NCBI GenBank assembly: GCA_963823845.1
Contig: CAWGND010000026.1
Coordinates: forward strand, 248,001 to 312,000
Source: Alloacidobacterium sp963823845
Lineage (GTDB): Bacteria > Acidobacteriota > Terriglobia > Terriglobales > Acidobacteriaceae
Direction of reading: 5' to 3'
Length of the DNA: 64,000 nt
The stretch's first letter is position 1; every line of letters begins with the position of its first letter. The notes below the pieces were generated by a model. That model was given only the letters and a program-made list of their open reading frames with translations, was not told where the DNA came from and searched no databases. The translations under genes were made by a program, and so were the position numbers. Of the stretch, positions 51,960-60,909 are shown piece after piece.

Positions 51960-52825
51960 GCCGCAAACAACAGCGGCGTCAGCAGGGCTGCGTCTGCAGC
52001 CACCCGCACCTGCATTGCGGTCAGGTGTTTCCTGCGGCGTGCCAGCCACAACAGCAAAGTCCCGCTCACCGCCGACGCCAGAAAAAGGCAGATGCGCGCG
52101 CCATTATGCAGATTGGCCGACGCCATCGCCAGGCAAAGCACAATCATCGCGAGGGCGAGACCCGGCAAATTCCGCCCCGCCCACACCGTTGTCTGATGCG
52201 CCGAGCCAGTCGAGCCTGGACTCTCCCAGCTTTCAATGGCCACGCAATTCAGCCAGCATAAAAGAGCGAAGACGGCGACCGCAGGCAAGAGCGGCCGCCG
52301 CCCGCCGACTGCACGTGCCCAGGCGGGCACCGCGGTTGCCGCGGCAAACAGCACGCCGACCGCAAGCTCCTTTGGTAGCCAGCGCTCCGCCACGCGTCCA
52401 TGCACGTGCACCAGCAGGAAATAGAGCGCGGCCACAGCAAACACAGCAGCGTCTTCAAGCCGCGCTGCCGGAGACATACGGGTGAAGACAGTCCAGATGA
52501 AGACCGGGCTTACGATTGCTCCTGCAGTCAGAAAAGCCGTTCGATGCTGCATGTAGAAGTAGTGACGCTCCCGCAGTCGTTCGCGGTCAGCGGAGTCCAG
52601 TCCGTCAAGAATGCGGTCCGCAACATAGACCAGCCAGGTTCCCACCGCCAGCAGCAGCGGGGCAAGCCCTGGCAAGTCCATGTGCGCCACGCGGGCAAAA
52701 CTCCAGCACCAGAGCGCAGCCACCGTCGGAGCATCCAGGCTGAGTAGATGCCAGTAAACTGCCAGCGTGGCCGGAACGCTCGTAGTTCGAGTTGTTTCGG
52801 AAATACAGGGAGCAGCAAGAGCCAC
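51947..52825 (-). CDS. Polytopic membrane protein, possibly UbiA-like
   Basis: 292 residues with seven to eight hydrophobic helices. LLAVGTWLVYVADRILDGLD followed by RERHYFYMQHR is reminiscent of the acidic, Arg-containing loop of UbiA-type prenyltransferases, and a second polar loop has NCVAIESWES. The similarity is too weak for a firm assignment. It is the first gene of a two-gene unit with the methyltransferase; together they might modify a lipid or quinone, an inference only. Confidence 0.6.
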   Translation of the reverse strand: MALAAPCISETTRTTSVPATLAVYWHLLSLDAPTVAALWCWSFARVAHMDLPGLAPLLLAVGTWLVYVADRILDGLDSADRERLRERHYFYMQHRTAFLTAGAIVSPVFIWTVFTRMSPAARLEDAAVFAVAALYFLLVHVHGRVAERWLPKELAVGVLFAAATAVPAWARAVGGRRPLLPAVAVFALLCWLNCVAIESWESPGSTGSAHQTTVWAGRNLPGLALAMIVLCLAMASANLHNGARICLFLASAVSGTLLLWLARRRKHLTAMQVRVAADAALLTPLLFAAWMR

Positions 52826-52924
52826 ACTTTTATTGTAGAAGGCAGACGTTTAGGTGCTGGTATCGTGCAATGAAGTGACTAGTCAGCAAAACCTTCAACC
52901 ATTTCAATACCGCCCGCAACTGGG

Positions 52925-55102
52925 CTAATCCGCCGCAACCTTCCGCCGCGACACAGCCTTCTTCGCGCTCGCCTTCGGGTGAGGATGCTCTCCCTCAGGT
53001 TGCTTGGGAATATCATCCGCCGAAGCCTTGCCCTCGGCCACCTGCACGAAGAAATCCTGCGAACTGAAGGCAGGCAGCGATTTGCCGAGCGCCGTGTCCC
53101 GCGCCCGTGTATATTTCCCATCTCCGGAGAGCAGCCGCGTCTTCACCGTGTCAGCCAGATACGCGGCCAGGATCTCGTTGCGCAGCCGCGCGCAATGCTG
53201 CGCGTCCTTCACCGGAAAGACCACCTCGCAGCGCTCGAAGAGATTGCGCGGCATCCAGTCGGCGCTGCCGCAATAGAACTCCTCCTGGCCGCCATTCGCG
53301 AAATAGAAGATGCGGCTGTGTTCCAGGAACCGCCCCACCACGGAGCGCACGCGAATATTCTCGCTCACGCCCTTCAGCCCCGGACGGATCGCGCAGATGC
53401 CCCGGATGATCAGATCCACCTGCGCTCCGGCCTGCGACGCGGCATAGAGCGCCTCAATGACCCTCGGTTCCAGCAGGGAGTTCATTTTGGCAATGATGTG
53501 CGCGGGCCGACCCGCCTTGGCGTGTTCCGTCTCCCGCGCAATCAGCCGGATAAAGCTCTCAGCCAGCGTCAGCGGGGCCACAAGGAGCGGAGCATAATCA
53601 TCCGACTCAGAGTGCGCCGTCAGGTAGTTGAAGACGTTGTGCACGCCGACCGTAATCGCAGGATCGGAAGTGAGCAGGCTGATGTCCGTATAGAAGCGTG
53701 CCGTCACGGGATTGTAATTGCCTGTGCCCAGATGAGCGTAGCGGCGAATCGCTCCATCGGGATCGCGCCGGACTAAAAGCGCCAGCTTGCAGTGGGTTTT
53801 CAACCCCACAATGCCGTGAAAAACCTGCACTCCGGCGTCTTCGAGATCACGCGCCCAGCGGATATTCGAAGCCTCATCGAAGCGCGCCATCAGCTCGACG
53901 ACCACCGTAACCTCCTTGTTCTGCGCCGCGTCCACCAGGGCACGGAACATCGGCGAATCGGAGCTGGTGCGGTAAAGCGTCTGCTTGATCGAGATGACAT
54001 TCGGGTCTGCGGCTCCCGCTTCGATATAGCCAACCACAGCGTCGTACGAATCATAGGGATGGTGCAGCAGAATGTCGCGATGGCGCAGCTCGTCAAACAG
54101 ATCCACTGACTTGCGGTTCAGGCGCAGCTCATGCGGCACGAAGGGCGGGAACTTCAGGTCCGGACGCTCCGAATCGCTGTACAGGTTCATCAACCGCGAT
54201 AGGTTCACCGGGCCATCAGTGCGATAGACCTGCGACTCGTCCAGTTCAAAATTGATACGCAGCCGGTCGATAATCTCAGGATCGGCGCGTTTCTCAATTT
54301 CCAGCCGCACAGCATCTCCCTTGCGGCGATTATGGAGCTCCGAGCGCACCGTCTCCAGCAGCGAGCGCGCCTCTTCTTCCTGAAAGTAGAGATTGCTGTT
54401 GCGCGTCACGCGAAATGCGGCTCTGGAAAGAATTTCGTAGCCGCGATACATGCCCGCGGCGTGCCTCTCAATCAGGTCGTGCAGAAAGATAAAGTCATGC
54501 GTGCCTTCCGTCGAAAGCAGAGGGACCAGGCGCGGCAGCGCGCGCGGCACCGTAACCACTCCCAGCACCGGCCCGGGCGCACCCTTGCGTTTGCGGCGCA
54601 GTAGCAAGGCGATACACAGAGCCTTATTCAGCACACGCGGGAAGGGGTGCGCCGGGTCAATCGTAATCGGGGTCAGCAGAGGATCGACTTCACGTTGGTA
54701 GAACGCCGTCGCTGCCGCCTGCGCTTCCGCGTCCAGTTCAGTCCATGTCAGCACGCGCACGCCCACTTCATGCAGAGCCGGATGCAGTTGCTCGTTCCAG
54801 CAGCCATACTGTTCCGTCATGTACGAGTGCATATCCACAGTCAGAGCATCGAGTGTCTGCTGGGGTGTTGTTCCCTCAGGGCCGGTATCGTTGTAGCCGT
54901 CTTCAATCCGTTGCAACAGTCCGGCGACCCTGATTTCCACAAACTCGTCCATGTTGCTCGCCGTGATGGCCAGAAACTTAACCCGCTCCAGCAATGGATT
55001 CGAGGTATCCTGCGCTTCTTCCAGTACGCGCCGGTTAAATTGCATCCAGGACTCATCCCGGCCAATCAAAAGGTTCTGCGGTTGCGTCGAACGTGCGCTC
55101 AT
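52925..55102 (-). CDS. ppk1: Polyphosphate kinase
   Basis: 725 residues, the normal length of PPK1, which reversibly polymerises ATP gamma-phosphate into polyphosphate. N domain ESWMQFNRRVLEEAQDTSNP and LERVKFLAITASNMDEFVEI; head domain; C1/C2 phospholipase-D-like domains with ISIKQTLYRTSSDSPMFRAL, the autophosphorylated His in GIVGLKTHCKLALLVRRD, YAHLGTGNYNPVTARFYTDI, and the second His in FLEHSRIFYFANGG. The C-terminal 50 residues are a basic extension. With CHAD, Ppx and SixA genes within 8 kb this forms a polyphosphate neighbourhood. Confidence 0.96.
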   Translation of the reverse strand: MSARSTQPQNLLIGRDESWMQFNRRVLEEAQDTSNPLLERVKFLAITASNMDEFVEIRVAGLLQRIEDGYNDTGPEGTTPQQTLDALTVDMHSYMTEQYGCWNEQLHPALHEVGVRVLTWTELDAEAQAAATAFYQREVDPLLTPITIDPAHPFPRVLNKALCIALLLRRKRKGAPGPVLGVVTVPRALPRLVPLLSTEGTHDFIFLHDLIERHAAGMYRGYEILSRAAFRVTRNSNLYFQEEEARSLLETVRSELHNRRKGDAVRLEIEKRADPEIIDRLRINFELDESQVYRTDGPVNLSRLMNLYSDSERPDLKFPPFVPHELRLNRKSVDLFDELRHRDILLHHPYDSYDAVVGYIEAGAADPNVISIKQTLYRTSSDSPMFRALVDAAQNKEVTVVVELMARFDEASNIRWARDLEDAGVQVFHGIVGLKTHCKLALLVRRDPDGAIRRYAHLGTGNYNPVTARFYTDISLLTSDPAITVGVHNVFNYLTAHSESDDYAPLLVAPLTLAESFIRLIARETEHAKAGRPAHIIAKMNSLLEPRVIEALYAASQAGAQVDLIIRGICAIRPGLKGVSENIRVRSVVGRFLEHSRIFYFANGGQEEFYCGSADWMPRNLFERCEVVFPVKDAQHCARLRNEILAAYLADTVKTRLLSGDGKYTRARDTALGKSLPAFSSQDFFVQVAEGKASADDIPKQPEGEHPHPKASAKKAVSRRKVAAD

Positions 55103-55261
55103 GGCTTCGATCCGGGCTTAGATGGCAAGTGTACACAATCTGCTATACACCGGCGCATAGTCTCAGGATATGAAAGAGCTGCAAAAAGGCGGCTTATTCG
55201 GTCGATTTGACTCAGGAGAGGCCATTCCTTGAGGATAAAAGTAGCTGTCGGAGGAAACACG

Positions 55262-55837
55262 ATGGAGAATCAGGGTTGTAGCGACGTACTGGTACAGGAC
55301 ACAGCGGCCAAGCTCTTTCAGACCGCGGCCCTCCTGCTGGGAGATGGGGACGAGGCAGTTCGCCTGGTTGAAGAGACCATGGCCGAAGCCGAAGTAGATC
55401 CGTGCGCCGATGGCAGCCAGGCGACAGCAGTTCTCCAGAACCAGCTCGTCCAGGCGGCCATCCGCGAACTCAGCCGGCGCGAACCCGGCTCCTTCGCTGT
55501 GGCGGAAACAGGCAGCGGCAACACGCTCTGCATCGAGGATGATGACCTCACCTCGGTAGGCATCACGTCTGCCCAGCTGAGCCAACTCCTTCTAGGTGAA
55601 GGCCGCGATCAGCTCCGTGATTGGCTCGAACACCTGCCCCCCACGCAGCGCGCCGTGTTTGTAGAACGGGCCCTGCTGGGCCGGGACAACGCCGCGACCG
55701 CCCAGACGCTCCGCGTCGCAGGAGGCGAAACCGCAGCAGGCTGGACGCCTGACAAGGTCAGTGGTGTCTTTCGCCAGGCGCTATGCTCTCTGGCGAACTC
55801 CCTTGTGCACTCCGGAGCGACAGCCTCAGTCGCATAA
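55262..55837 (+). CDS. Sigma-70 region-4-like protein
   Basis: 191 residues from ATG 55262 (GGAGG seven bases upstream). The first half contains an acidic helical stretch LFQTAALLLGDGDEAVRLVE with EETMAEAE, resembling sigma region 2 but without the -10-binding aromatic residues. The second half, LRDWLEHLPPTQRAVFVERA with LLGRDNAATAQTL then TPDKVSGVFRQAL, has the layout of sigma region 4. It could be a diverged ECF-like sigma factor or an anti-/co-regulator; no anti-sigma gene adjoins. Confidence 0.6.
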   Translation: MENQGCSDVLVQDTAAKLFQTAALLLGDGDEAVRLVEETMAEAEVDPCADGSQATAVLQNQLVQAAIRELSRREPGSFAVAETGSGNTLCIEDDDLTSVGITSAQLSQLLLGEGRDQLRDWLEHLPPTQRAVFVERALLGRDNAATAQTLRVAGGETAAGWTPDKVSGVFRQALCSLANSLVHSGATASVA

Positions 55838-56125
55838 TCTTCAGCATCGCCTCTTAGCCCGGCAAAGGCGAAAAGCTCCGTTGCCCTCTCGTTCCTCTGT
55901 GGGGAAATGCTTTTCTCCGTGTGCCGACAGGCTCGCGCGGAAACCAGACATCTTCGCAGGGCCGCTGTGTGACTCCTGCCTGCGAAAGCCATGTAAAATA
56001 AGCTTGTCCGGGGCGCAAAGTCTTGATTCCCTTGTTATTTTCTGAATTTTTCCTAGATTCTGCGGCATCGAATAACAGTAATCTTTTAACCAGCTCTATT
56101 CGCAGAAAATAAGGGTGAATTGTAC

Positions 56126-57610
56126 GTGCGTATAACCAGAAATGGCTGGCGGTGGCGTATGGCTTCCGGCCTGCTGGCAGGCGGCGTTCTTCTTATGCCC
56201 GCGGCAGGCCTGCTGGCACAGGAGCCGGTGTCAACGGGTAGCTCCTCGTCTAGCTCCTTGTCGGCCATCCCCAGTCCGTATCAGATTTCGACGCCCCAGC
56301 AGGGCGGCAGCGGCTTTCAGGGCAGCGTCGTAGAAGACAAGCCTGTTGAAGGCGTGCTCCCGCTGTCCCTGGATGACGCCATCCAGCGCGGCCTGAAGCA
56401 CAACCTCGGCTATATCCTCAGCACAGAGAACACGACAAATGTGAATGGCTCGCGCCTGCAGGAGCTGCAGGATCTTCTGCCGACAATCAAAGCCAGGGGG
56501 GAAGTCGCCGTCCAGGAAGTCAATCTCGCTGCGGAAGGTCTGCGCATCCCCGGTTTCCCCACTATCATCGGCCCCTACGGCTTTACCGACATTCGCGCCT
56601 TCCTTGACTGGTCACTGCTGAACATCGCCTCGCTCCGGAACTACCTGGCCGCCAAGCACAATTTCCAGGCTTCAAAGCTCTCCGTCGATGACGCCCGCGA
56701 CATGGTCGTGCTCACCGTCGGAAACGCTTATCTGCTGGTCGACGCCGACAAGTCTCGGGTCCAAAGCGCGCAGCAGCAGGTAGACACCTCCAAAGTTTCT
56801 CTCGATCAGGCCGTGGCCAACCACCAGGCTGGAACCGCGCCCTTGCTCGATGAGCTGCGCGCCCGCGTCGACTACCAGACGCAGCAGCAGACGCTTATCT
56901 CCGCGCAGAACCAGTACGAAAAGGACAAGATCGCCCTCGCCCGGGTCATCGGCCTGCCGCTGGAACAGAAATTCGAACTCGCCGACCAGGCTCCCTACGC
57001 CGCCCTCGACAATCTTGATCCCGACGCGGCAGTCAAAGAGGCTCTCGACAATCGCAGTGACCTCAAAGCGTTGGCCGAACAGGTCCAGTCCGCGGAACAA
57101 GCCCGCTCCGCTGCGACGGCCGAGCGCTATCCGACCATCCGCTTCGCCGGTGACTACGGCGACATAGGCATCAACCCGGCAAACTCGCACGGCACCGGCA
57201 ACGCCGCCGGCACGCTTTCGGTTCCCGTTCTAGAGGAAGGCAAATTGCGCGGCGATGCGCGTCAGGCGCAGGCGCAGCTTGAAACCAAGCGCGCGCAGTT
57301 CAGCGACATCCATGGACAGATCAGCGCCGATGTGCGTGACAGCATCCTCGATATCCGCGCCGCCGAAAAGCAGGTCGAGGTCTCGCGTAGCAACGTGCAG
57401 TTGGCAAATGAAGCATTGAGCGAAGCGCAGCAGCGCTACGCCGCCGGAGTATCGGACAACCTCGCAGTATCGCAGGCGCAGCAGTCTGTAGCCCAGGCAA
57501 ACGATCAGTATGTGAGTAGCCTCTATCAGCACAACATCGCCAAGCTTTCGCTGGCACGCGCCCTTGGTGTTGCTCAAAAGAACTACAAGAGTTATGTGGG
57601 AGGGAAGTGA
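56126..57610 (+). CDS. TolC-family outer-membrane efflux protein
   Basis: 494 residues from GTG 56126 (AAGGGTG upstream; ATG 56159 is an alternative). A signal peptide (ASGLLAGGVLLMPAAGLLAQ) precedes two OEP repeats with long coiled coils: LPLSLDDAIQRGLKHNLGYI, then AVQEVNLAAEGLRIPGF and the second-half AARQAQAQLETKRAQF-like and VSRSNVQLANEALSEAQQRY helices. It forms the outer-membrane channel of a tripartite pump. Its stop overlaps the start of the membrane-fusion gene (GTGA). Confidence 0.92.
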   Translation: MRITRNGWRWRMASGLLAGGVLLMPAAGLLAQEPVSTGSSSSSSLSAIPSPYQISTPQQGGSGFQGSVVEDKPVEGVLPLSLDDAIQRGLKHNLGYILSTENTTNVNGSRLQELQDLLPTIKARGEVAVQEVNLAAEGLRIPGFPTIIGPYGFTDIRAFLDWSLLNIASLRNYLAAKHNFQASKLSVDDARDMVVLTVGNAYLLVDADKSRVQSAQQQVDTSKVSLDQAVANHQAGTAPLLDELRARVDYQTQQQTLISAQNQYEKDKIALARVIGLPLEQKFELADQAPYAALDNLDPDAAVKEALDNRSDLKALAEQVQSAEQARSAATAERYPTIRFAGDYGDIGINPANSHGTGNAAGTLSVPVLEEGKLRGDARQAQAQLETKRAQFSDIHGQISADVRDSILDIRAAEKQVEVSRSNVQLANEALSEAQQRYAAGVSDNLAVSQAQQSVAQANDQYVSSLYQHNIAKLSLARALGVAQKNYKSYVGGK

Positions 57611-58845
57611 ACGTGGCCGAGCAGGTAGCGGAACCAACAGAAAAAAATCGCATCGACACGCCTGAAGATCCGCCGCGGCAGAAGTCGAGTAAGCGGTTCA
57701 TTGTGATCGGAGTCGTCGCCGTCCTGGTGATTGTCGGGTTCCTATGGTGGTGGCATTCCACCTATTACGAAGACACGGACGACGCGCAGGTCAACGGTCA
57801 TCTCATTCAAGTCAGCTCGCGTATCCAGGGTCATGTCCTCAAGGTCAACGTAGACGAGAACCAGTACGTCGAAGCCGGCGCTGTGATCGCCGAACTCGAC
57901 CCGAAGGACTTCGACACCGTCGTCCAGCAGGATCAGGCGAACCTTGAAGCTGCCGAAGCCACGTATGAAGCCGCGAAGGTCAACGTCCCCGTCACGAATA
58001 TCAGCACCGGAAGCACGCTGACCTCAGCCGGCGCCGATGTTTCCAGTTCCTCGGCGCAAGTTTCGCAAGCGGAGCATCAGTTGCAGGCGGCACAAGCCGC
58101 CGTTGTCCAGGCCGAAGCCAACAACACCAAGGCGCAGCTCGATCTGGAGCGCTATAAACCGCTGGTTGAGAAGGACGTGATCTCCAAACAGCAGTTCGAC
58201 GCAGCCGTAGCTGCTGCCGATGGCGACAAGGCTGCTCTTGAGCAGGCCAAAGACAACCTCGAAGCCGCAAATTCCGCAGTCCGGGTAGCGAAAGACAAGG
58301 TAGCCTCGGCGCAGGCATCTTATAAAAACGCTGAAACCGGACCCCAGCAGGTAGCCATTCAGAAGGCGAAAGCCGATCAGGCAGCCGCTCAAGTCCAGCA
58401 GTACCAGGCCGCGCTTGACCAGGCCAAGCTGAACCTCAGCTATACCAAAATCGTTGCTCCGACCGCAGGCATCATTACCAAGAAGAGCGTTGAGGTCGGC
58501 CAGAACGTGAGCGTCGGCCAGAACATGGCCACCCTCGTCTCACTCGACGACATCTGGATCACCGCCAACTTCAAGGAGACGCAGCTGGAACACATGCGCC
58601 AGGGGCAGCCCGTCACTATCAGCGTCGACGCCTACGGCGGCCGCAAGTATGACGGCAAGATCACCCAGATCGGCGGCGCTACCGGCTCCGTCCTCAGCCT
58701 CTTCCCGCCGGAAAACGCGACCGGAAACTATGTCAAAGTTGTCCAGCGCATCCCCGTGCGCATCGACCTTACAAACCACGAACAGAACTCCGACCACCTC
58801 TTGCGTCCCGGCATGTCGGTCGAGCCGAAGGTGCGGGTGAAGTAA
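57607..58845 (+). CDS. EmrA-type membrane fusion (HlyD family) protein
   Basis: 412 residues from GTG 57607. A membrane anchor (FIVIGVVAVLVIVGFLWWW) is followed by the lipoyl half-motif NGHLIQVSSRIQGHVLKVNV with VEAGAVIAELDPKDF, a long alpha-helical hairpin rich in Ala/Gln, the second lipoyl half ILSYTKIVAPTAGIITKKS-like stretch, and the beta-barrel WITANFKETQLEHMRQGQPV. Bridges an inner-membrane MFS pump (EmrB) to TolC. The pump gene is absent here; an imperfect partner elsewhere is assumed. Confidence 0.92.
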   Translation: MNVAEQVAEPTEKNRIDTPEDPPRQKSSKRFIVIGVVAVLVIVGFLWWWHSTYYEDTDDAQVNGHLIQVSSRIQGHVLKVNVDENQYVEAGAVIAELDPKDFDTVVQQDQANLEAAEATYEAAKVNVPVTNISTGSTLTSAGADVSSSSAQVSQAEHQLQAAQAAVVQAEANNTKAQLDLERYKPLVEKDVISKQQFDAAVAAADGDKAALEQAKDNLEAANSAVRVAKDKVASAQASYKNAETGPQQVAIQKAKADQAAAQVQQYQAALDQAKLNLSYTKIVAPTAGIITKKSVEVGQNVSVGQNMATLVSLDDIWITANFKETQLEHMRQGQPVTISVDAYGGRKYDGKITQIGGATGSVLSLFPPENATGNYVKVVQRIPVRIDLTNHEQNSDHLLRPGMSVEPKVRVK

Positions 58846-58857
58846 GCTACCAGAAGC

Positions 58858-58901
58858 GCGAATCTCAGGTTAGTGCAAGCCTGCCCTGATCTGAGATTCG
58901 C
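58858..58901 (+). terminator. Hairpin terminator after the efflux genes
   Basis: GCGAATCTCAG (58858-58868) pairs perfectly with CTGAGATTCGC (58891-58901); the 22-nt loop holds a smaller AGG/CCT pairing. It lies 13 bases after the membrane-fusion stop. No T-run, but it marks the end of the two-gene operon. Confidence 0.65.
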
Positions 58902-58969
58902 TGACCAAAACCTTACAATCTCATGACAACCTCTGCGCAGCCCCCGGCAGATACTGGTTCGTGCCCACC

Positions 58970-60055
58970 ATGGACGCCAGACCCGAAGAATACGCCGGCC
59001 CAAGCTGGACCGACGACTATCTCGATTCCCCATCCCCCCCTGAAATAAAAGCCCCCTGGTTCGACAACGAGCTGGGAGCATGGGTATTGAGCCGCTACGC
59101 CGACGTTCTCGCTGCCTTCCAATGCCCCGGCCTCATTCCGACAGGTGCCAGAAGCCGGACAGACAAGACAGCCCCCGACGAGATGCTGCGATCAAAAGTG
59201 CGCGCGGAAACGAGATTTGCGCTTTCACCCAGACATCTCCGGGAATGGCAGAAAATCCTCGCACCCAGGGTCAGCGCTCTAACCCTTAGCCTGCCCGCCG
59301 GCCTGCCCATCGATCTTGTCGCAGACTTCACACGCCCCTTGTGCCTCACTCTGGCTGTCGCTGTCACCAGAGCGGATCCTGCCGCCGCCGTGCGCCTCGT
59401 AGAATTAGCCGGGCACGTTTCCGCCGCCGCCGCCGAACCCTACAATGCGCATGTTCGCTCTCGTGCGGATGCCGCGAATGCCGAACTGCGGCCCTGTTTC
59501 CATGCCGGGCCCGAATCCCTGCGCGACTCCGGCTTTGTCGCCCTTTCGCACACGTTGCCCGGCTTGCTGGCGAATGCGTGGTTCGCCTTGATCGAGCATC
59601 CGCAATCATGGAGACGCCTGCATCAATGCCCCGTCCTCACCGTGAAAGCGGTGGAAGAGCTGCTGCGCTATGCAGGACTCACGCGCCTCCTCTTCCGCCG
59701 CGCAGTCGTTGACGTAAACCTCAACGCCATCCGGATCCGGAAAGGCGAACGCGTCATATTAAGGATCGCGGCTGCGAACCGAGATCCTGGGCGCTTCCCC
59801 CATTCCGGCCATCTCGACTGGACGCACCAGGGGAAAGGCCATCTCGCCCTCGGCGCCGGATTGCACTCCTGTGTGGGCGCTAATCTGATCCGTATGGCGG
59901 CCGTTACCATCATGCGCCCGCTGATCGAACGCTTTGCGCGAGCGGAAATCGACGGAACAGTCGGATGGCAAGGCGGCCCCGTCTTCCGCTCTCCGGCCAG
60001 ATTGCCCGTACGGCTCTATGAGAACGCTCCCGGACCATCTTTGCACCCGTATTAA
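58970..60055 (+). CDS. Cytochrome P450
   Basis: 361 residues from ATG 58970 (GTG 58961 possible). The heme-thiolate motif is GAGLHSCVGANLIRMAAV, with the ligand Cys, and the ExxR pair is in AVEELLRYAGLTRL. The I-helix region (LSHTLPGLLANAWFALIEHP) lacks the usual acid-Thr pair, so oxygen activation may differ. N-terminal SRYADVLAAFQCPGL is typical of soluble bacterial P450s. No ferredoxin or reductase adjoins. Substrate unknown; the efflux genes just upstream are separated by a hairpin. Confidence 0.85.
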   Translation: MDARPEEYAGPSWTDDYLDSPSPPEIKAPWFDNELGAWVLSRYADVLAAFQCPGLIPTGARSRTDKTAPDEMLRSKVRAETRFALSPRHLREWQKILAPRVSALTLSLPAGLPIDLVADFTRPLCLTLAVAVTRADPAAAVRLVELAGHVSAAAAEPYNAHVRSRADAANAELRPCFHAGPESLRDSGFVALSHTLPGLLANAWFALIEHPQSWRRLHQCPVLTVKAVEELLRYAGLTRLLFRRAVVDVNLNAIRIRKGERVILRIAAANRDPGRFPHSGHLDWTHQGKGHLALGAGLHSCVGANLIRMAAVTIMRPLIERFARAEIDGTVGWQGGPVFRSPARLPVRLYENAPGPSLHPY

Positions 60056-60143
60056 AATCCGGCGGTTCAGGTGCATAAGCGAAGTCTCCAGCAGCATCCT
60101 CTGACGCGATTGCATCTAACGTATGTAAGTGGAGGATCGCAGC

Positions 60144-60746
60144 ATGAGCAAGACCGCACTGAAGGAAGTCAGCAGCAGAAACGACCACATCACACCCCAC
60201 TGGCATCAGAACGCAAAGGAAATCCAGAAGTTCGGCACTGTCATCAGCGACATGCCCATTGGCCTTGATGAGAAGGTCCGCCTTGAAGTCACAGGCCGTC
60301 TCAATGTCCTTCTCGCCGACACCGCCAGCTTGCGCGACCTTTATAAGAAATCGCATTGGCACGTCTCGGGCCCGACCTTCTATCAGTTGCATCTTCTCTT
60401 CGATAAGCACTTTGACGAGCAGGTCGAGCTGGTCGACGGACTGGCCGAACGCATTCAGATGCTCGGCGGCGTCAGCATCGCCATGGCGCACGATATTGCA
60501 GAAACCACCCGCCTCGAGCGCCCGCCAAAGGGCCGCGAAGAGGTTCCGGTCATCATCTCGCGCCTGCTTGAAGCGCACCGCATCATCCTTGACGACGCCC
60601 GCAAGCTGGCGAAGCGCGCAAGCGAAGTCGGCGACGACGGCACCAACGATCTGCTCATCAGCGACGTCGTTCGCACCAACGAAATGCAGGTCTGGTTCAT
60701 CAGCGAGCACCTGGTAGAAATGCCCCTCGTCTTCGCCAACAAGTAA
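60144..60746 (+). CDS. dps: Dps-family ferritin-like protein
   Basis: 200 residues from ATG 60144 (GGAGG at 60131). Dps dodecamers oxidise and store iron and protect DNA. The inter-subunit ferroxidase ligands are visible in KKSHWHVSGPTFYQLHLLFD and KHFDEQVELVDGLAERIQML; the C-terminal helices contain AHDIAETTRLERPP and NEMQVWFISEHLVE. A 40-residue N-terminal extension with Lys and His may contact DNA. Monocistronic with its own terminator. Confidence 0.92.
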   Translation: MSKTALKEVSSRNDHITPHWHQNAKEIQKFGTVISDMPIGLDEKVRLEVTGRLNVLLADTASLRDLYKKSHWHVSGPTFYQLHLLFDKHFDEQVELVDGLAERIQMLGGVSIAMAHDIAETTRLERPPKGREEVPVIISRLLEAHRIILDDARKLAKRASEVGDDGTNDLLISDVVRTNEMQVWFISEHLVEMPLVFANK

Positions 60747-60777
60747 TCCAAACACGCTTCATACATAACCTGATAAG

Positions 60778-60809
60778 AAGGCCGAACCCGCGAAACTGGG
60801 TTCGGCCTT
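60778..60809 (+). terminator. Rho-independent terminator after dps
   Basis: AAGGCCGAACCC (60778-60789) pairs perfectly with GGGTTCGGCCTT (60798-60809) around eight bases, followed by TTGG. Confidence 0.9.
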
Positions 60810-60909
60810 TTGGTTTGCTCTGCGTTGTCTAGACCGCACTTGATAACCGTCCCCAGTCTTCCACGTCAACCACTAAGAGACTAGACTTATCCCGTCTGGG
60901 AGGCAGCGT

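Noticed and set aside
52979..53776. Plus-strand frame of 265 codons
   Set aside because: Antisense shadow of ppk1.
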